A DNA stretch of 64,000 nt from an uncultured Christensenellaceae bacterium (GTDB taxonomy: Bacteria; Bacillota; Clostridia; Christensenellales; Borkfalkiaceae). Location: contig CAJUPX010000001.1 in the NCBI GenBank assembly GCA_910588685.1, forward strand, positions 72,367-136,366. The letters are read 5' to 3'. The number at the start of each line of letters is the position of its first letter. The first letter of the stretch is position 1. The position numbers and the translations under genes are program-made. The notes below the pieces were generated by a model. The model did no database searches, was not told the origin of the DNA, and worked only from the letters and a program-made list of their open reading frames with translations. Below, piece after piece: positions 35,054 through 44,686 of the stretch.

Positions 35054-37429
35054 TCAGCCCGATATAATTGCTAAATTTTTTAAAGCGCGCGTATAGGCTA
35101 TATATTTTTCGTTGTCCGTCATATCCGCGTCATAAACGGCTACCGCCGTAAATTCAAGCCCTTTACTCTCGTAAACGGTCATAAGATTTATTTTAGTCTT
35201 GGAAATTTTGCCCGTATTTCTTAAAATATTGTAGCTCTTTTTTGAAAACTCCGCCAGGCATTGCTCCGTACATATTACGGCTTTAAGCCCGTTTTTACCG
35301 GAAAGCCAGCCCGTAACCGAACGGCGAGCGATACTTTCCACGGCGTCGCCCTTAAAACCTATGGACGTCATACCTATGTTTACTTTTTCGGCGACAAATT
35401 CAACAATTTCGTTGGTGTTGCGGTAATTCAGGGTAAGCTCGTATATTTTATAGCCGAGCTCGCCCCAGTCGTTTATACCGCGGTAAGAAGTTATGTTCTG
35501 TTTTAAATCGCCGAAAATGTTGAACACCGCACGGGAATTGACTTCTTTTAAAACCGCGTATTCGGCGGACGCGATGTCCTGCGCCTCGTCCACGAATAAA
35601 AACGAGAATTTAGGAGTTAAATTGAAGCCGAGTTTAGTCAGGATAAGGCAGAGCGTAAACAGGTCGCAGCGGGTCAGCGGCTTTGCGGGCACGCCGTATT
35701 TCTGCTTGGCTTTTCGTATTATTTCCTTATTAAAAAACCTCAGAATGTCGCGCGTGTTTTCGCACTTGCCTATGCTCACCATATATCCGTTGCCGCGCAT
35801 AACCTCGTAAAAATCAAACAGCGGCGTAAAGAGCGACCTAATTTGTTCAACGTGCGCAAGTGTTGCCTTTATTTCTTTGAGCAGCGCTTCGCGGTTTTCG
35901 ATACCGTCCGCATAGGTGTAAACCTCGGCGTCAAGCAGCTTTTGTCTGTAACGTTTTAAATCGGTCAGTTCTTTGCCGACGGTTGTTTCAAGCTGTTTTA
36001 AATCCTCCGCAGCCGACCGGCATATCTTATCCGCCGCGCGCCGCACAAATCTGACCGACTTATAAAATGATAAAAACTGCCTGTAAAACCAGGCGTAACC
36101 GCGCATCCGTTCGTCTGTTTTGATTAGTCCGAGAAACTCTTTTATATCGAGAACGCAGTTGAAAAGGTCGCGGAACTGCTTGGTGTAATAAAGCCCTCCG
36201 TCCGGCTTTTCCTTAATTTCTCCGAGAATGCAGCGGCGCACGCGCAGACTTGCATTTTTAATTTTATCGTAAAGCCCGTACTGTTCTGCGCACGAACCGA
36301 CGACGGCTGAAATAACGTCGCCGCACTCCTCGGCGGCAAACATACCGTATATGCCGTCGTACACAGACGCGAGTTTTTTATCGATATCTTTTAAAAGCTT
36401 TTTGGAATAGATATATTCGCTGTATTTACCGGGTACCGCCGCGTTTTTGTCGAGCCTTGAAGAAATATCCACTCCCGCGCTCTTTAAAAGCGCGATATAA
36501 TAGTCGTCGAGCGTGCTTGTGCGCACTTTTTCAAGCTCCAAAACCGTTGACAGCTCGTCTATAAACGCGTTGAACGAGTCGGACGGCGTTATTACCATTA
36601 TGTCGGACGAGCGCACGCTTTCATTGTTGTACATAATGTACGACAGGCGGTGCAGAAGTATCATAGTTTTACCGCTGCCCGCAACGCCCTGCAAAATAAA
36701 TTCATCGCGCTCGGGGAGGGTTATAATCTCAAACTGCTTTTCCTGTATCGTTTCTATAATATCGCAGATTTCGCGTTTTTCCTTGCGCGTTTTAAGTATT
36801 TCCTTTAAGAACGGGTCGAATATGAGCTCCTCGTCCTTGCCGCCTATCTCCTCTTTCGTGAGGTAGTCGGACAGGCTTAAATATTCGTTTCTGAAATCGG
36901 CAACCCTGCCGTTGAGCGTTCGCAGGGCGCGGCGCAAAACAAGCTTATAATCGTAATCGTTTATTTTAAAGGAAGTGCGGCTCTTCTGGTAATATTTCTG
37001 TGCGAGCGGGGCGCGCCAGTCGATAATTTCCAGCCGCTCGTCGCCGTGCTTGCCGATATAATAGCTGTTGTAGCCCTCGCGGTCGTCCACAACGTCCATA
37101 CGCGCAAAATACGGCTCCTGAAAAAAGGGCTTGAACGCGTTTATTTTCTGCCTTAACGCGGCGATTTCCGCATTAAGCTCTAATACCCTTTTATATTTTT
37201 CGGCGTTGTAATCGGGGTCTGCCTTTATCGCCGCTTTTTCATCGAGCGCGGCTTTTATTTTTACGCGCAGCGAAGCAAGGTGAACGGCTTTTAACATTGC
37301 CATAACCGCTTCCACGTGCTCGTTTTCATATATCTGTTGTTTATCCGCGTCGAGCAGGTCTAAAAAAAACTGCTTTTCCGGCTCTTTGCACGGATTTAAA
37401 ACATTTTTTAAATATTCGATATCTGCCAT
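35054..37429 (-). CDS. helD: HelD-type UvrD/Rep-like helicase
   Basis: About 791 residues. N-terminal coiled coil (about 30-85), then Walker A GVAGSGKTMILLHRLSYIM, Walker B SFLFVDEAQDI, LTLNYRNTNEIVEFVA and a C-terminal motif ESKGLEFTAVAVYDADM. The YGVPAKPL and IIDWRAPLAQKYYQ regions fit HelD, which recycles stalled RNA polymerase, rather than DNA-repair UvrD. Start ATG 37,429 (MADIEYLKN) chosen for its AAGG site; 12 further upstream codons are open. Alternative: generic UvrD-like helicase. Confidence 0.85.
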   Translation of the reverse strand: MADIEYLKNVLNPCKEPEKQFFLDLLDADKQQIYENEHVEAVMAMLKAVHLASLRVKIKAALDEKAAIKADPDYNAEKYKRVLELNAEIAALRQKINAFKPFFQEPYFARMDVVDDREGYNSYYIGKHGDERLEIIDWRAPLAQKYYQKSRTSFKINDYDYKLVLRRALRTLNGRVADFRNEYLSLSDYLTKEEIGGKDEELIFDPFLKEILKTRKEKREICDIIETIQEKQFEIITLPERDEFILQGVAGSGKTMILLHRLSYIMYNNESVRSSDIMVITPSDSFNAFIDELSTVLELEKVRTSTLDDYYIALLKSAGVDISSRLDKNAAVPGKYSEYIYSKKLLKDIDKKLASVYDGIYGMFAAEECGDVISAVVGSCAEQYGLYDKIKNASLRVRRCILGEIKEKPDGGLYYTKQFRDLFNCVLDIKEFLGLIKTDERMRGYAWFYRQFLSFYKSVRFVRRAADKICRSAAEDLKQLETTVGKELTDLKRYRQKLLDAEVYTYADGIENREALLKEIKATLAHVEQIRSLFTPLFDFYEVMRGNGYMVSIGKCENTRDILRFFNKEIIRKAKQKYGVPAKPLTRCDLFTLCLILTKLGFNLTPKFSFLFVDEAQDIASAEYAVLKEVNSRAVFNIFGDLKQNITSYRGINDWGELGYKIYELTLNYRNTNEIVEFVAEKVNIGMTSIGFKGDAVESIARRSVTGWLSGKNGLKAVICTEQCLAEFSKKSYNILRNTGKISKTKINLMTVYESKGLEFTAVAVYDADMTDNEKYIAYTRALKNLAIISG

Positions 37430-37536
37430 AAATAACCTTGTTAAACCATAGTATAGCATACGCAAAAAAACTTGTCAATAACAAAATTTTTACAGAAAAT
37501 TTCAACATTTTCCGTTAAACAAACCGAAAGGCAGGC

Positions 37537-38458
37537 TCATTTGAGCTTGCCTTTTAACTTGCGTATTTCTTTTATGGTTTTTTCGTAGCCGTAGTCGGTG
37601 GGAACGTAATAAACTCTGTCCTTTAATTTATCGGGCAGATACTGCTGCTCCACATAGCCGCCGAAATAATCGTGCGGGAATTTGTAATTTGCGCTTTGCG
37701 CCTTTGCCTGCCTGTCGCCGAACGTGTTGTCTTTTAAGTACGGAGGAACGCCCTCGTCGTCGCGTATCTCGCGTGCGTCCTTCTGCGCGGCGAGCATTGC
37801 GTTTTTTACAGAGTAGCTCTTGGGCGCTTCGCAGACGTAGATTATTGCGCTCGACAGCGGTATTAAACCCTCGGGATAGCCGGTTTTTTCAAACGCGTAC
37901 ATTGCCGAGGTTGCAACCACGAGCGCCTGCGGGTCGGCTGCGCCCACGTCCTCGCAGGAGTGTATTACGAGCCGCCGCAAAACGAGCATAGGGTCGCCGC
38001 CGCCCTCGATTATGCGCATTGCGTAGTAGAGCGCGGCATTTGAATCGCTTCCCCTCAGCGATTTGCAAAAAGCCGATATGTAGTCGTAATACGCGTCCCC
38101 GTTGTACGAAAGAGCCTTTTGCTGAATGGACTGCTCGGCGTCGGAAAGCCCTACGTCTATAGTTCCGTCGGCTTTGGGAGCAGTGGTGAGCACGGCAAGC
38201 TCCAAGGCGTTGTACGCGGTGCGCAAATCGCCGCCGGCTACGCGGGCAATGTGGTTTACCGCCTCGTCTGAAACGGTTGCGGGGTATTCGCCTAGCCCGC
38301 GGCGGGCGTCTTTAAGAGCCTTTAAAAGCGCGCCCTTTATTTCCGGCTCCGTAAGTCTTTTAAATTCAAACGTTCTGCAACGCGACACTATTGCCGGAGT
38401 CATAGAAGCGTAAGGATTTTCGGTTGTGGAACCTATAAAAATTATCGTGCCCTGTTCG
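37537..38458 (-). pseudogene. rarA: 3' part of chromosomal rarA (mgsA), split by element
   Basis: Encodes the last ~306 residues of the replication-associated recombination protein A, beginning at EQGTIIFIGSTTENPY and including SRCRTFEFKRLTEPE (sensor 1 and lid), RVAGGDLRTAYNALE and the tetramerisation part ending FGGYVEQQYLPDKLKDRVYYVP. The Walker A and B part lies 15 kb away at 53,517-53,912. At 38,458 the sequence changes to the mobile element. A frame opening upstream at 38,490 (MSCSCTEYIPA) is element DNA. Joining the pieces through TTCG gives the usual PAIEQGT with no frame change. Confidence 0.92.
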
Positions 38459-40157
38459 GCTGGTATGTACTCTGTACACGAGCAGGACATAATACTCCGC
38501 CCTCCAATACAGATTCAAAACCTATATCATTACTTTTATCATATTTTGAGCCTCCCGGCAAGTAATCACACTTAAATTTATATTTTACAGTAGCTTTATC
38601 ATCATAAATTGTAATTTTATCAATTACGTTAATAAGCATTGTCTTCTTTTCTGCATTTTCTTGAATATTAAAACGTTCAACCCAATTATCTAAATCAGCA
38701 TACAATGTTTTGCGCTCAGCTAAATACGCCGATAAGTCTTTTAACCTATCTTCAATTGCACCTTGTTTTTTAGAGATTTCAGACAATTCTTTCTCTTTAG
38801 AACTAATCAAATTAGAAAGCATTGTTTGTGACCATTGACTTTCACCCATAATAACTTTGCATACTTCTTCTGATAATTTTTTCAACTCTTTCTCTAATTG
38901 AATCTTATCTCGCTCAAGTTGTTTAACTTGTAAGCACATAAGGGCTTCCTTTTCTTTTAAACTATCATCATTTGATTGTAAAAGCTTATCAAAGTCAGTT
39001 TTTAACATAAAATTTTTGACATCATGAATAACAGCCTCATCTAAATCATCGGCTTTTATTGGCAATTTATCACATTGACCGATTTTAGGAGTACGATAGG
39101 AACTACAACGATAAATTGTTCTTTCGTATAAACTTTCTGTTCCGTCTGCTTTTTTGCGTACTGCTCTGTTTGTTTGACTGGTAAACTTTTTCCCACATTC
39201 ACACTCCAATAATCCTGTTAAAATTCTTGAACCACGAATCGTAGGTCTTTTACTATTTGGTATTTTAGTATTTCTTTTAATTAACTCTTGCACCTCATTA
39301 AAATCATTTTCCGAAATAATTACTAAATGTTCCATTACGGGAGATACAGCTCTTATTTCATTATTCTTTTTTCCTAACTCATATATACCTATGTACAACT
39401 TGTTATGGAGTATATCCTGAATTTGGTTCCAAGACCACAATCCACCTGCTGAAGTTAAAATATTATTATCGTTAAGATATTTTGCTATTCCCTTAAACGC
39501 ATAATGCTCTTTATACAATCTGAAAATTGTTTTTACAACTTCTGCCGCTTGTGGATCAATTTCGACATCAAATATGGGTCGGCCTTTTCCGTTAAGCGTA
39601 CCTTTACTAACTGTCCTATATCCATAAGGCGGATTACCGCCTCTCCACTTACCTTGCTCAACAGCCATCTCGTGTGCATCTTTAATTCGTTTCGATGTTT
39701 TTATGCTTTCGCCTTCTGCCTGCCAATAGCGTATGTAAGTCATCAGTTTTTCATCGTGTGTTTTTGAAGATATCTCCCCGTCATTATATGACAACACTTT
39801 TATTCCGCGAGCATTAAGGTACGAAACAATAAGTGGAGTTTCGTCGGCAATTCTTCCCAAACGGTCAGACATATAAATACCCAATACATCAAACTCGCCG
39901 CGATTTGCCATTGCTTTTATCTCAACAAGCGCATCTCTTTTTTCCGCAGAAACTTTAAAGCCGGAAATACCGCCTTCCACAAATTCCTTTATTATTACAT
40001 AACCCTGCCTTTCAGCCCAAGGGGTAAGAATATCCCTTTGAAGCGGAATATCGTATTCAACCTTACCCAAATCGTTTATCTTCTTTTCAGCTTGCTTTTT
40101 GGTTGAATTACGCAGAAGCAATACCATTCTATTTTTTCCATCTTTAACTTCTAGCAT
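38442..40157 (-). CDS. Large serine recombinase (integrase)
   Basis: 571 residues. Catalytic domain N-terminal (nucleophile Ser18 in LLLRNSTKKQ; active-site Arg region YMSDRLGR), then the recombinase domain (GGNPPYGYR, KLYIGIYELG), a zinc ribbon (CECGKKFTSQ ... YRCSSYRTPKIGQC) and a long coiled coil (about 395-500). AGGAGG lies nine bases before the ATG. The last codons (PNRAR, stop at 38,442) are host rarA DNA, so integration determines the C-terminus. It is the obvious enzyme for integration at the TTCG core. Confidence 0.94.
   Translation of the reverse strand: MLEVKDGKNRMVLLLRNSTKKQAEKKINDLGKVEYDIPLQRDILTPWAERQGYVIIKEFVEGGISGFKVSAEKRDALVEIKAMANRGEFDVLGIYMSDRLGRIADETPLIVSYLNARGIKVLSYNDGEISSKTHDEKLMTYIRYWQAEGESIKTSKRIKDAHEMAVEQGKWRGGNPPYGYRTVSKGTLNGKGRPIFDVEIDPQAAEVVKTIFRLYKEHYAFKGIAKYLNDNNILTSAGGLWSWNQIQDILHNKLYIGIYELGKKNNEIRAVSPVMEHLVIISENDFNEVQELIKRNTKIPNSKRPTIRGSRILTGLLECECGKKFTSQTNRAVRKKADGTESLYERTIYRCSSYRTPKIGQCDKLPIKADDLDEAVIHDVKNFMLKTDFDKLLQSNDDSLKEKEALMCLQVKQLERDKIQLEKELKKLSEEVCKVIMGESQWSQTMLSNLISSKEKELSEISKKQGAIEDRLKDLSAYLAERKTLYADLDNWVERFNIQENAEKKTMLINVIDKITIYDDKATVKYKFKCDYLPGGSKYDKSNDIGFESVLEGGVLCPARVQSTYQPNRAR
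38455..38480. repeat. att site, left end (core plus inverted arm)
   Basis: TTCG core then a 22-bp arm (38,459-38,480) beginning GCTGGTATGTACTC. The inverse of this arm, with three mismatches, is at the other end of the element. Confidence 0.85.
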
Positions 40158-40172
40158 TATTCTAAACCTCCT

Positions 40173-40460
40173 CTATATTTTTGTAGAGTCATTCTGTAAC
40201 TTTCTTATCCAGTTAAGAACGCTTCCTTTATTTACATTTAGTATTTTTCCAACTTCTCTCGCACTTAGCCCTGTTTGATATAAGCGAATCGCCTCGTCTT
40301 TAAAAGCTTTCGGATATTTCCGATTCAACGTATATTTATAATTACATTTTCTACAAACACACCTTCGTGCGCCAGATTTACTAAAACTAGAGTACATTTG
40401 TCCTTCAATGCTTTCACAGCGCGGACATTTTGGAATTATTTTTTGTTCATTTTCTATCAT
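40173..40460 (-). CDS. Zinc-ribbon/HTH protein next to recombinase
   Basis: About 95 residues: two CxxC pairs (CPRCESIEGQMYSSF ... CVCRKCNYKY) and an HTH segment (LYQTGLSAREVGKILNVNKGSVLNWI). The layout resembles the N-terminal half of IS1-type InsA proteins, but no catalytic DDE domain follows. Fifteen bases before the recombinase gene, so it may act as a recombination directionality factor or regulator (inference). I use the ATG at 40,460; a frame to 40,502 would overlap the promoter. Confidence 0.7.
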   Translation of the reverse strand: MIENEQKIIPKCPRCESIEGQMYSSFSKSGARRCVCRKCNYKYTLNRKYPKAFKDEAIRLYQTGLSAREVGKILNVNKGSVLNWIRKLQNDSTKI

Positions 40461-40467
40461 ATAAATC

Positions 40468-40496
40468 ATTATATCACATTGGACTTTTTTTGTCCA
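40468..40496 (-). promoter_or_regulatory. Promoter of the HTH-recombinase operon
   Basis: Reverse strand: TGGACA, 17-bp spacer, TATAAT. A dyad GGAC-N7-GTCC overlaps the -35 box and may be an operator. The start codon follows within about ten bases. Confidence 0.65.
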
Positions 40497-40523
40497 CCAC
40501 AATTAAAACATTGTTTTAAAAAT

Positions 40524-40742
40524 TTACATCTGTTCCACTTCTGGTTCATCAATATTTGTAAAACACGAAATCATCCATCTGTTAATTCTATAGTCATATC
40601 TAATCAGCTCTGCACATCCATCGGAAAATATGCGTTTGAAATATTGAGTTCCATTAATTAAAATAATCCCAAATTCAATAGTCATTTTATCCAAATACTC
40701 ATCGCTGCGTGGTATAGTTTTTTCAATTTCAGCTATTGTCAT
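40524..40742 (-). CDS. Hypothetical protein
   Basis: About 72 residues, not recognised. It starts MTIAEIEKTIPRSDEYLDKM (frame open further, to 40,811) and contains a beta-rich part with FGIILINGTQYFKRIF and an acidic end. Small proteins of this kind sit between regulatory genes in integrative elements, but I cannot assign a family. Confidence 0.5.
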   Translation of the reverse strand: MTIAEIEKTIPRSDEYLDKMTIEFGIILINGTQYFKRIFSDGCAELIRYDYRINRWMISCFTNIDEPEVEQM

Positions 40743-40836
40743 AAACAACTTTCCTTTTCTTTTTAAAAGAAAAGACGAAATTGAATTATTAAAACTTAAT
40801 TGTGAAGACAAAGAGACCTATTTTTCGACAATAATT

Positions 40837-41028
40837 TCAACTTCTAAATTTCGATATATTTTTAATGACGTGCATAAGTATGTACTGCCGTAAATCCTCA
40901 TCAAATTTTCCATTTAAATACGACTGCCTATCTATTAGTGGTGCATACAATTTTAAAATTATTTCAATGTCCTCATGGCTGCCATTTATAGCTTGTCTTA
41001 ATACGTTTTCAAATTTAAGTGTATCCAT
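40837..41028 (-). CDS. Helix-turn-helix protein of Tn916-type elements
   Basis: About 63 residues (MDTLKFENVLRQAINGSHED ... ). The pattern fENVLRQAINGS-x-EDIEIILKLYAPLIDRQS resembles the HTH_16 proteins that sit next to the sigma-like gene in Tn916/Tn1549-family elements. The frame continues upstream to 41,112 inside the sigma gene, but the ATG at 41,028 fits family starts and follows the sigma stop closely. Confidence 0.65.
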   Translation of the reverse strand: MDTLKFENVLRQAINGSHEDIEIILKLYAPLIDRQSYLNGKFDEDLRQYILMHVIKNISKFRS

Positions 41029-41030
41029 TT

Positions 41031-41429
41031 TCAGTTCTCCATATTTTGCATTTTTTCTTTTAATTCTTTCAAAGCAAGCGACCGCATGTTGTAAACGTGT
41101 TGTAATGTGCATTGTAGCTTTTTTGCAACATCTTCAGGCTCCAAACAATGAACAAATAACATTTCAAGCACTTTACGTTTTTTAGGTGCTAATTTCATAA
41201 ATAATTTTGCCAAATGTTCATTTTCAAAATCAAACCCATCATCAGCTCCCATATGACTTATAGGATCGTAAAGCAACTTGTTGGTAAACTGTTCATCCTC
41301 TATTGAAACCTCGTTGTAATGGCGCTTTAAAGACCTTATATAATCAATCTTTGCTCTTTTGACTACAACCTGCATCCATGCAGTAAATTTACAACGTAAT
41401 GCGTCATTTTTTAATTCCATCTTCGTCAC
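41031..41429 (-). CDS. Sigma-70-like factor of integrative elements
   Basis: 132 residues. Region 2-like part (TAWMQVVVKRAKIDYIRSLKRH) and region 4 HTH (LAPKKRKVLEMLFVHCLEPEDVAKKLQCTLQHVYNMRSLALKEL). Short sigma-like regulators of this kind accompany conjugative transposons and may drive transfer or excision genes. GGAGTGA precedes the ATG. Confidence 0.8.
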   Translation of the reverse strand: MTKMELKNDALRCKFTAWMQVVVKRAKIDYIRSLKRHYNEVSIEDEQFTNKLLYDPISHMGADDGFDFENEHLAKLFMKLAPKKRKVLEMLFVHCLEPEDVAKKLQCTLQHVYNMRSLALKELKEKMQNMEN

Positions 41430-41471
41430 TCCTTATGTCATCCGTCAGGAGCGACTAATTAGAATTTATAT

Positions 41472-41508
41472 AAGCCCCCGCCGGCATTAAAATGCCATTG
41501 GGGGCTTT
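41472..41508. terminator. Nested hairpin, possible terminator
   Basis: Outer stem AAGCCCCC/GGGGGCTT and inner stem GGCATT/AATGCC. Weak T-runs, so termination is uncertain. It lies upstream of the sigma gene within a 490-base gene-free stretch (41,430-41,919). Confidence 0.45.
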
Positions 41509-41764
41509 CACCATAAACGCTTGGACCTTTATGCGCAACAAGTTAAGCCTCATCTGGCTTTAACTTAACTGCTTAAATATGTCCGTGTATGCGGTATGCT
41601 TTTTAACTTTTTACTCTTCACAGTTAAAATTATTAAATTAAGATTTCATATCTTTCGTATTTTTTATAATTTTTTTTGCGTGCGCTGTATATGTTAATAT
41701 TACAAAATTTATGACCTTACATTTTGCCTAATGTTGCCGAATAAACGCTTGTTTTGTAATTAAT

Positions 41765-41791
41765 AAAAACCGCTAATAAATAGCGGTTTTT
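41765..41791. terminator. Intrinsic terminator-like hairpin
   Basis: AAAAACCGCTA and its exact inverse around an ATAAA loop; functional in either direction. Confidence 0.7.
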
Positions 41792-41874
41792 AAAGCAAAT
41801 ATCTTATCTATTATTTCTGATTTTCCAATTCTTTTTACACAGAAAATAATATCAAATATGAAAATTTTAAATAG

Positions 41875-41904
41875 AAAAAGGACATCCGATTAGATGCCCT
41901 TTTT
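41875..41904 (-). terminator. Terminator after the repeat surface protein
   Basis: Stem AAAAAGG-CATC / GATG-CCTTTTT with symmetrical one-base mismatch, directly behind the stop of the 920-residue gene. Confidence 0.8.
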
Positions 41905-41919
41905 GCCTTTTGTGAAATA

Positions 41920-44682
41920 TTAATTGGAATTTATAATTTGTTTTGCTTTCTCTAATAGGTCATAATATTCGCTTGAACCTTTTGCAATTCTTTTACCCAA
42001 CCAGTATAATTCTTTCCTTTTACCGTTCCCCTTGCCGGCCGCACATCGTTTAGCTTTTTCTGTCGAATAAGAACATATCTCTTTCTGCCGATATTGATCC
42101 TTATAATTTAAAGAAGCAAGAAAACTTTGGTAACTAAAGCAATGAATACCGTCAATAACAAATTCCTTATCTATTGGTTCTTGCAGCGTTGGTTCGGGTT
42201 CATTAGTTTGTACCATTTGTTGCTCTACAGTTTCTTCATTTAAGCTTATTAAATTTATAGTTGTAGTAGCTGCTGCTTTCTTTCTCTTTTTTAAGAAAAC
42301 AAATAATATACAAAATCCACCAGCTAAAAGAATTACGATGCCTGCGCTTGTACCTAATCCGATTGCAAGTGCATTGTTTTTAGATTCTACTGTAATATAA
42401 AAATCCGTAAGATTATCTGTTATAAATACCAAACCCGAATCTGTTAGCTCATACTCAATTTGCTTCAAATTACCGCCTGTCAAACTATAAAGTTTTAAAT
42501 TGGATTCAGCACGCAAATCTTCATCAAGTAACAACTCTATTCTGACTGTGCCATTAAAATCAATTCGGTTTCCATTTTTATAGAATGCGGCATCAAAGCC
42601 TTTTAAACATTTTTCTCTTTTAGGAAACTTATCATCAGATACGTCAACTATATTTTGACTTTCAAAAATCGCTCCATATTCTATTGTTCCGGACTGAATT
42701 TTCAACTTAATGGTGTTGCCGACAGAATATTCGGACGGTACAATATACCATTTTTCTTCAATATCTGCAACAGGCTCAACATTGGTCTCATTATAGATAA
42801 AATGCACCTTAACGGTATATTCCCCGCTCTGAGTCTGTTCATCTCCCGTTATCTCATATTTAATAAATTCCGGGACATCGCCTTGCAATTGCAAATTTTT
42901 AGTGTCTCCGTCGTAAAGAAAATTCAAACTTTCAAATTTCAAACCCGAAACATCAAACTTTGCTTTATATATGTTTACTGTTACATCAGGCGCAACAACC
43001 CTATAACGATATGCGTGCTCGCCAATAAGCGACGGCATATACATAACAGCTTTGTTTTCTCCTGCGGTTGCGCTGATTGCCACTGCCATATTAACAGTAA
43101 ACGAAACATCGTCGCCATAGACCAAACCTTCGAGTTCACCGCCTTCCAACTCGATAGCGGTCTTCCCATTATACTCGCGGTCTACTGCTTTTATATTTAC
43201 CAATTCAAGTTTTTTCTTGCCGATTCTGTAAGTCGTTTCAGTCTGAGCCGCATTAAGGACATAGTTTTTATTAATGGGATTACTTTCGTCAAGGTCAACG
43301 GTCACATTATATTTAATACCTACGTCAAAATTATTTTCGCAATTTTTGTAAACGAAACTAACTTGTTCATTCCCTATCTGACCTGACGCCGTAACTTCGG
43401 GATGTTGCACCAAACCGTTATAAATAAAAGTTTCATCGTCCCACTCGACATCAAGAATTTTCGGAGTTATAGAATATGTAAGCTCGTTGATTAAAATATA
43501 ATTACTGTTATTGCAAGTAACTTCGACAGTGTAATTCTGCCCGATGTCTTTGTTGTTGCATACGCCATAAACCAACCCGATTGAGTCAAAAGCCTGAGTA
43601 ACGATTTTAACATCGGGACGCTGAACATTTCCGTTGTATATGAAACTGCTGTCACCGTCCCAAGCAAGTTCTATAGGCATAGGTTTGATTTCATATTTAA
43701 GAAAGTTGACAACTTTGTAATTTTTGTTATCCGATTCTATCGTTATACTATAATTCTTGCCTGCATTTACCGTATTACATTCGCCGTATAAAAGTGTTAT
43801 ACCCTCATCATAAACTTCCGAATCGATTACAGCAATCGGATGTTGTGCTTGAGCATTATATATCAACGGTAAACTATCATTGTCCCACGCAATACTTATC
43901 GGTGCCTGACTTATTCCGTAATTATATGTTATCGGACTAAACGCATAATTTTCATTCACCGAATACGCAGAATCTAAAGAAACAATAACAGAATAATCTT
44001 TCCCTGCGGTTGCGTTTATGTTCGCCGAATAATCGGATATTTTGAAAACAACTTTCTCGCCGTCTATTACTCCGCTGTTTGCACTGAGTGCTGGGAACTG
44101 CGGTTGGGCGTTATACACCAACTCTGCTTGTGCAAATCCGACGGTAATAGGTTGCTTTTTTATCTCATACGTTCCTATTGTTTCACCTAACGAATAGTTA
44201 GAATTAATATCGGTATCGGATAATTCGGCAATTACCGTATAAGCGGTCTTTACATTAATATTATTTTCATAACCTTTATAAGTGAATTCTATTTTTTCAT
44301 CGTTTATAACGTTATAGATTTTTGAAATTACGGGATACTGCGCTTTCCCGTTGTAATAAAAATCTTTTGTTTCAAAGACTGCTGCAATCGGTCGCTTTTC
44401 AATATCGTAAGTATAAGTTACGTCAAGGCTATAATTATCATTGTCGCAGGTAACTTTAACTGTGTAGCCGTCTTTAGCGTTGATATTGTCAGCGTATTCC
44501 GAAAAAATCAGATTTACAGAATCCGCACCGTTTATTCCGCTTACAATCTTTGCCTTCGGATACTGCGGCAAACTATTGTAATAAAGCGTTTCGGTTTCCC
44601 ATTCCAAAACCAACGACGCGCCTAAAATTTCATATTCTATAGTTTCTGGTTCGAAAAAATAATTATTATTAATATCGTTCAT
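41920..44682 (-). CDS. Repeat-rich surface protein (MBG-like domains), 5' end lost
   Basis: 920 residues from the first ATG. About eight divergent domains of 75-90 residues share a YNGxxQxP motif (YYNGKAQYP, VYNAQPQFP, IYNAQAQHP, IYNGNVQRP, IYNGLVQHP, EYNGKTA), as in MBG/YDG bacterial Ig-like adhesin repeats. Near the C-terminus a membrane helix (LAIGLGTSAGIVILLAGGFC) and basic stop-transfer precede a cytoplasmic tail. No signal peptide: the frame is open further upstream (INSIIRNKHSVTVRLDE) into the VirD4 fragment, so the true N-terminal part was deleted. Likely surface-exposed if made. Confidence 0.8.
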   Translation of the reverse strand: MNDINNNYFFEPETIEYEILGASLVLEWETETLYYNSLPQYPKAKIVSGINGADSVNLIFSEYADNINAKDGYTVKVTCDNDNYSLDVTYTYDIEKRPIAAVFETKDFYYNGKAQYPVISKIYNVINDEKIEFTYKGYENNINVKTAYTVIAELSDTDINSNYSLGETIGTYEIKKQPITVGFAQAELVYNAQPQFPALSANSGVIDGEKVVFKISDYSANINATAGKDYSVIVSLDSAYSVNENYAFSPITYNYGISQAPISIAWDNDSLPLIYNAQAQHPIAVIDSEVYDEGITLLYGECNTVNAGKNYSITIESDNKNYKVVNFLKYEIKPMPIELAWDGDSSFIYNGNVQRPDVKIVTQAFDSIGLVYGVCNNKDIGQNYTVEVTCNNSNYILINELTYSITPKILDVEWDDETFIYNGLVQHPEVTASGQIGNEQVSFVYKNCENNFDVGIKYNVTVDLDESNPINKNYVLNAAQTETTYRIGKKKLELVNIKAVDREYNGKTAIELEGGELEGLVYGDDVSFTVNMAVAISATAGENKAVMYMPSLIGEHAYRYRVVAPDVTVNIYKAKFDVSGLKFESLNFLYDGDTKNLQLQGDVPEFIKYEITGDEQTQSGEYTVKVHFIYNETNVEPVADIEEKWYIVPSEYSVGNTIKLKIQSGTIEYGAIFESQNIVDVSDDKFPKREKCLKGFDAAFYKNGNRIDFNGTVRIELLLDEDLRAESNLKLYSLTGGNLKQIEYELTDSGLVFITDNLTDFYITVESKNNALAIGLGTSAGIVILLAGGFCILFVFLKKRKKAAATTTINLISLNEETVEQQMVQTNEPEPTLQEPIDKEFVIDGIHCFSYQSFLASLNYKDQYRQKEICSYSTEKAKRCAAGKGNGKRKELYWLGKRIAKGSSEYYDLLEKAKQIINSN

Positions 44683-44686
44683 TTCA

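Noticed and set aside
38459..38490. Functional start of the rarA 3' part at 38,490
   Set aside because: The first residues are element DNA in an alternative frame of the recombinase gene; no ribosome-binding site, and the ATPase core would be absent.
40173..40460. IS1-type transposase
   Set aside because: Only the zinc-ribbon/HTH part is present; no catalytic DDE domain or IS ends nearby.
41920..44682. CRISPR or DNA tandem repeats
   Set aside because: Repetition is at protein level (diverged MBG-like domains); DNA copies are not near-identical and no spacer pattern exists.
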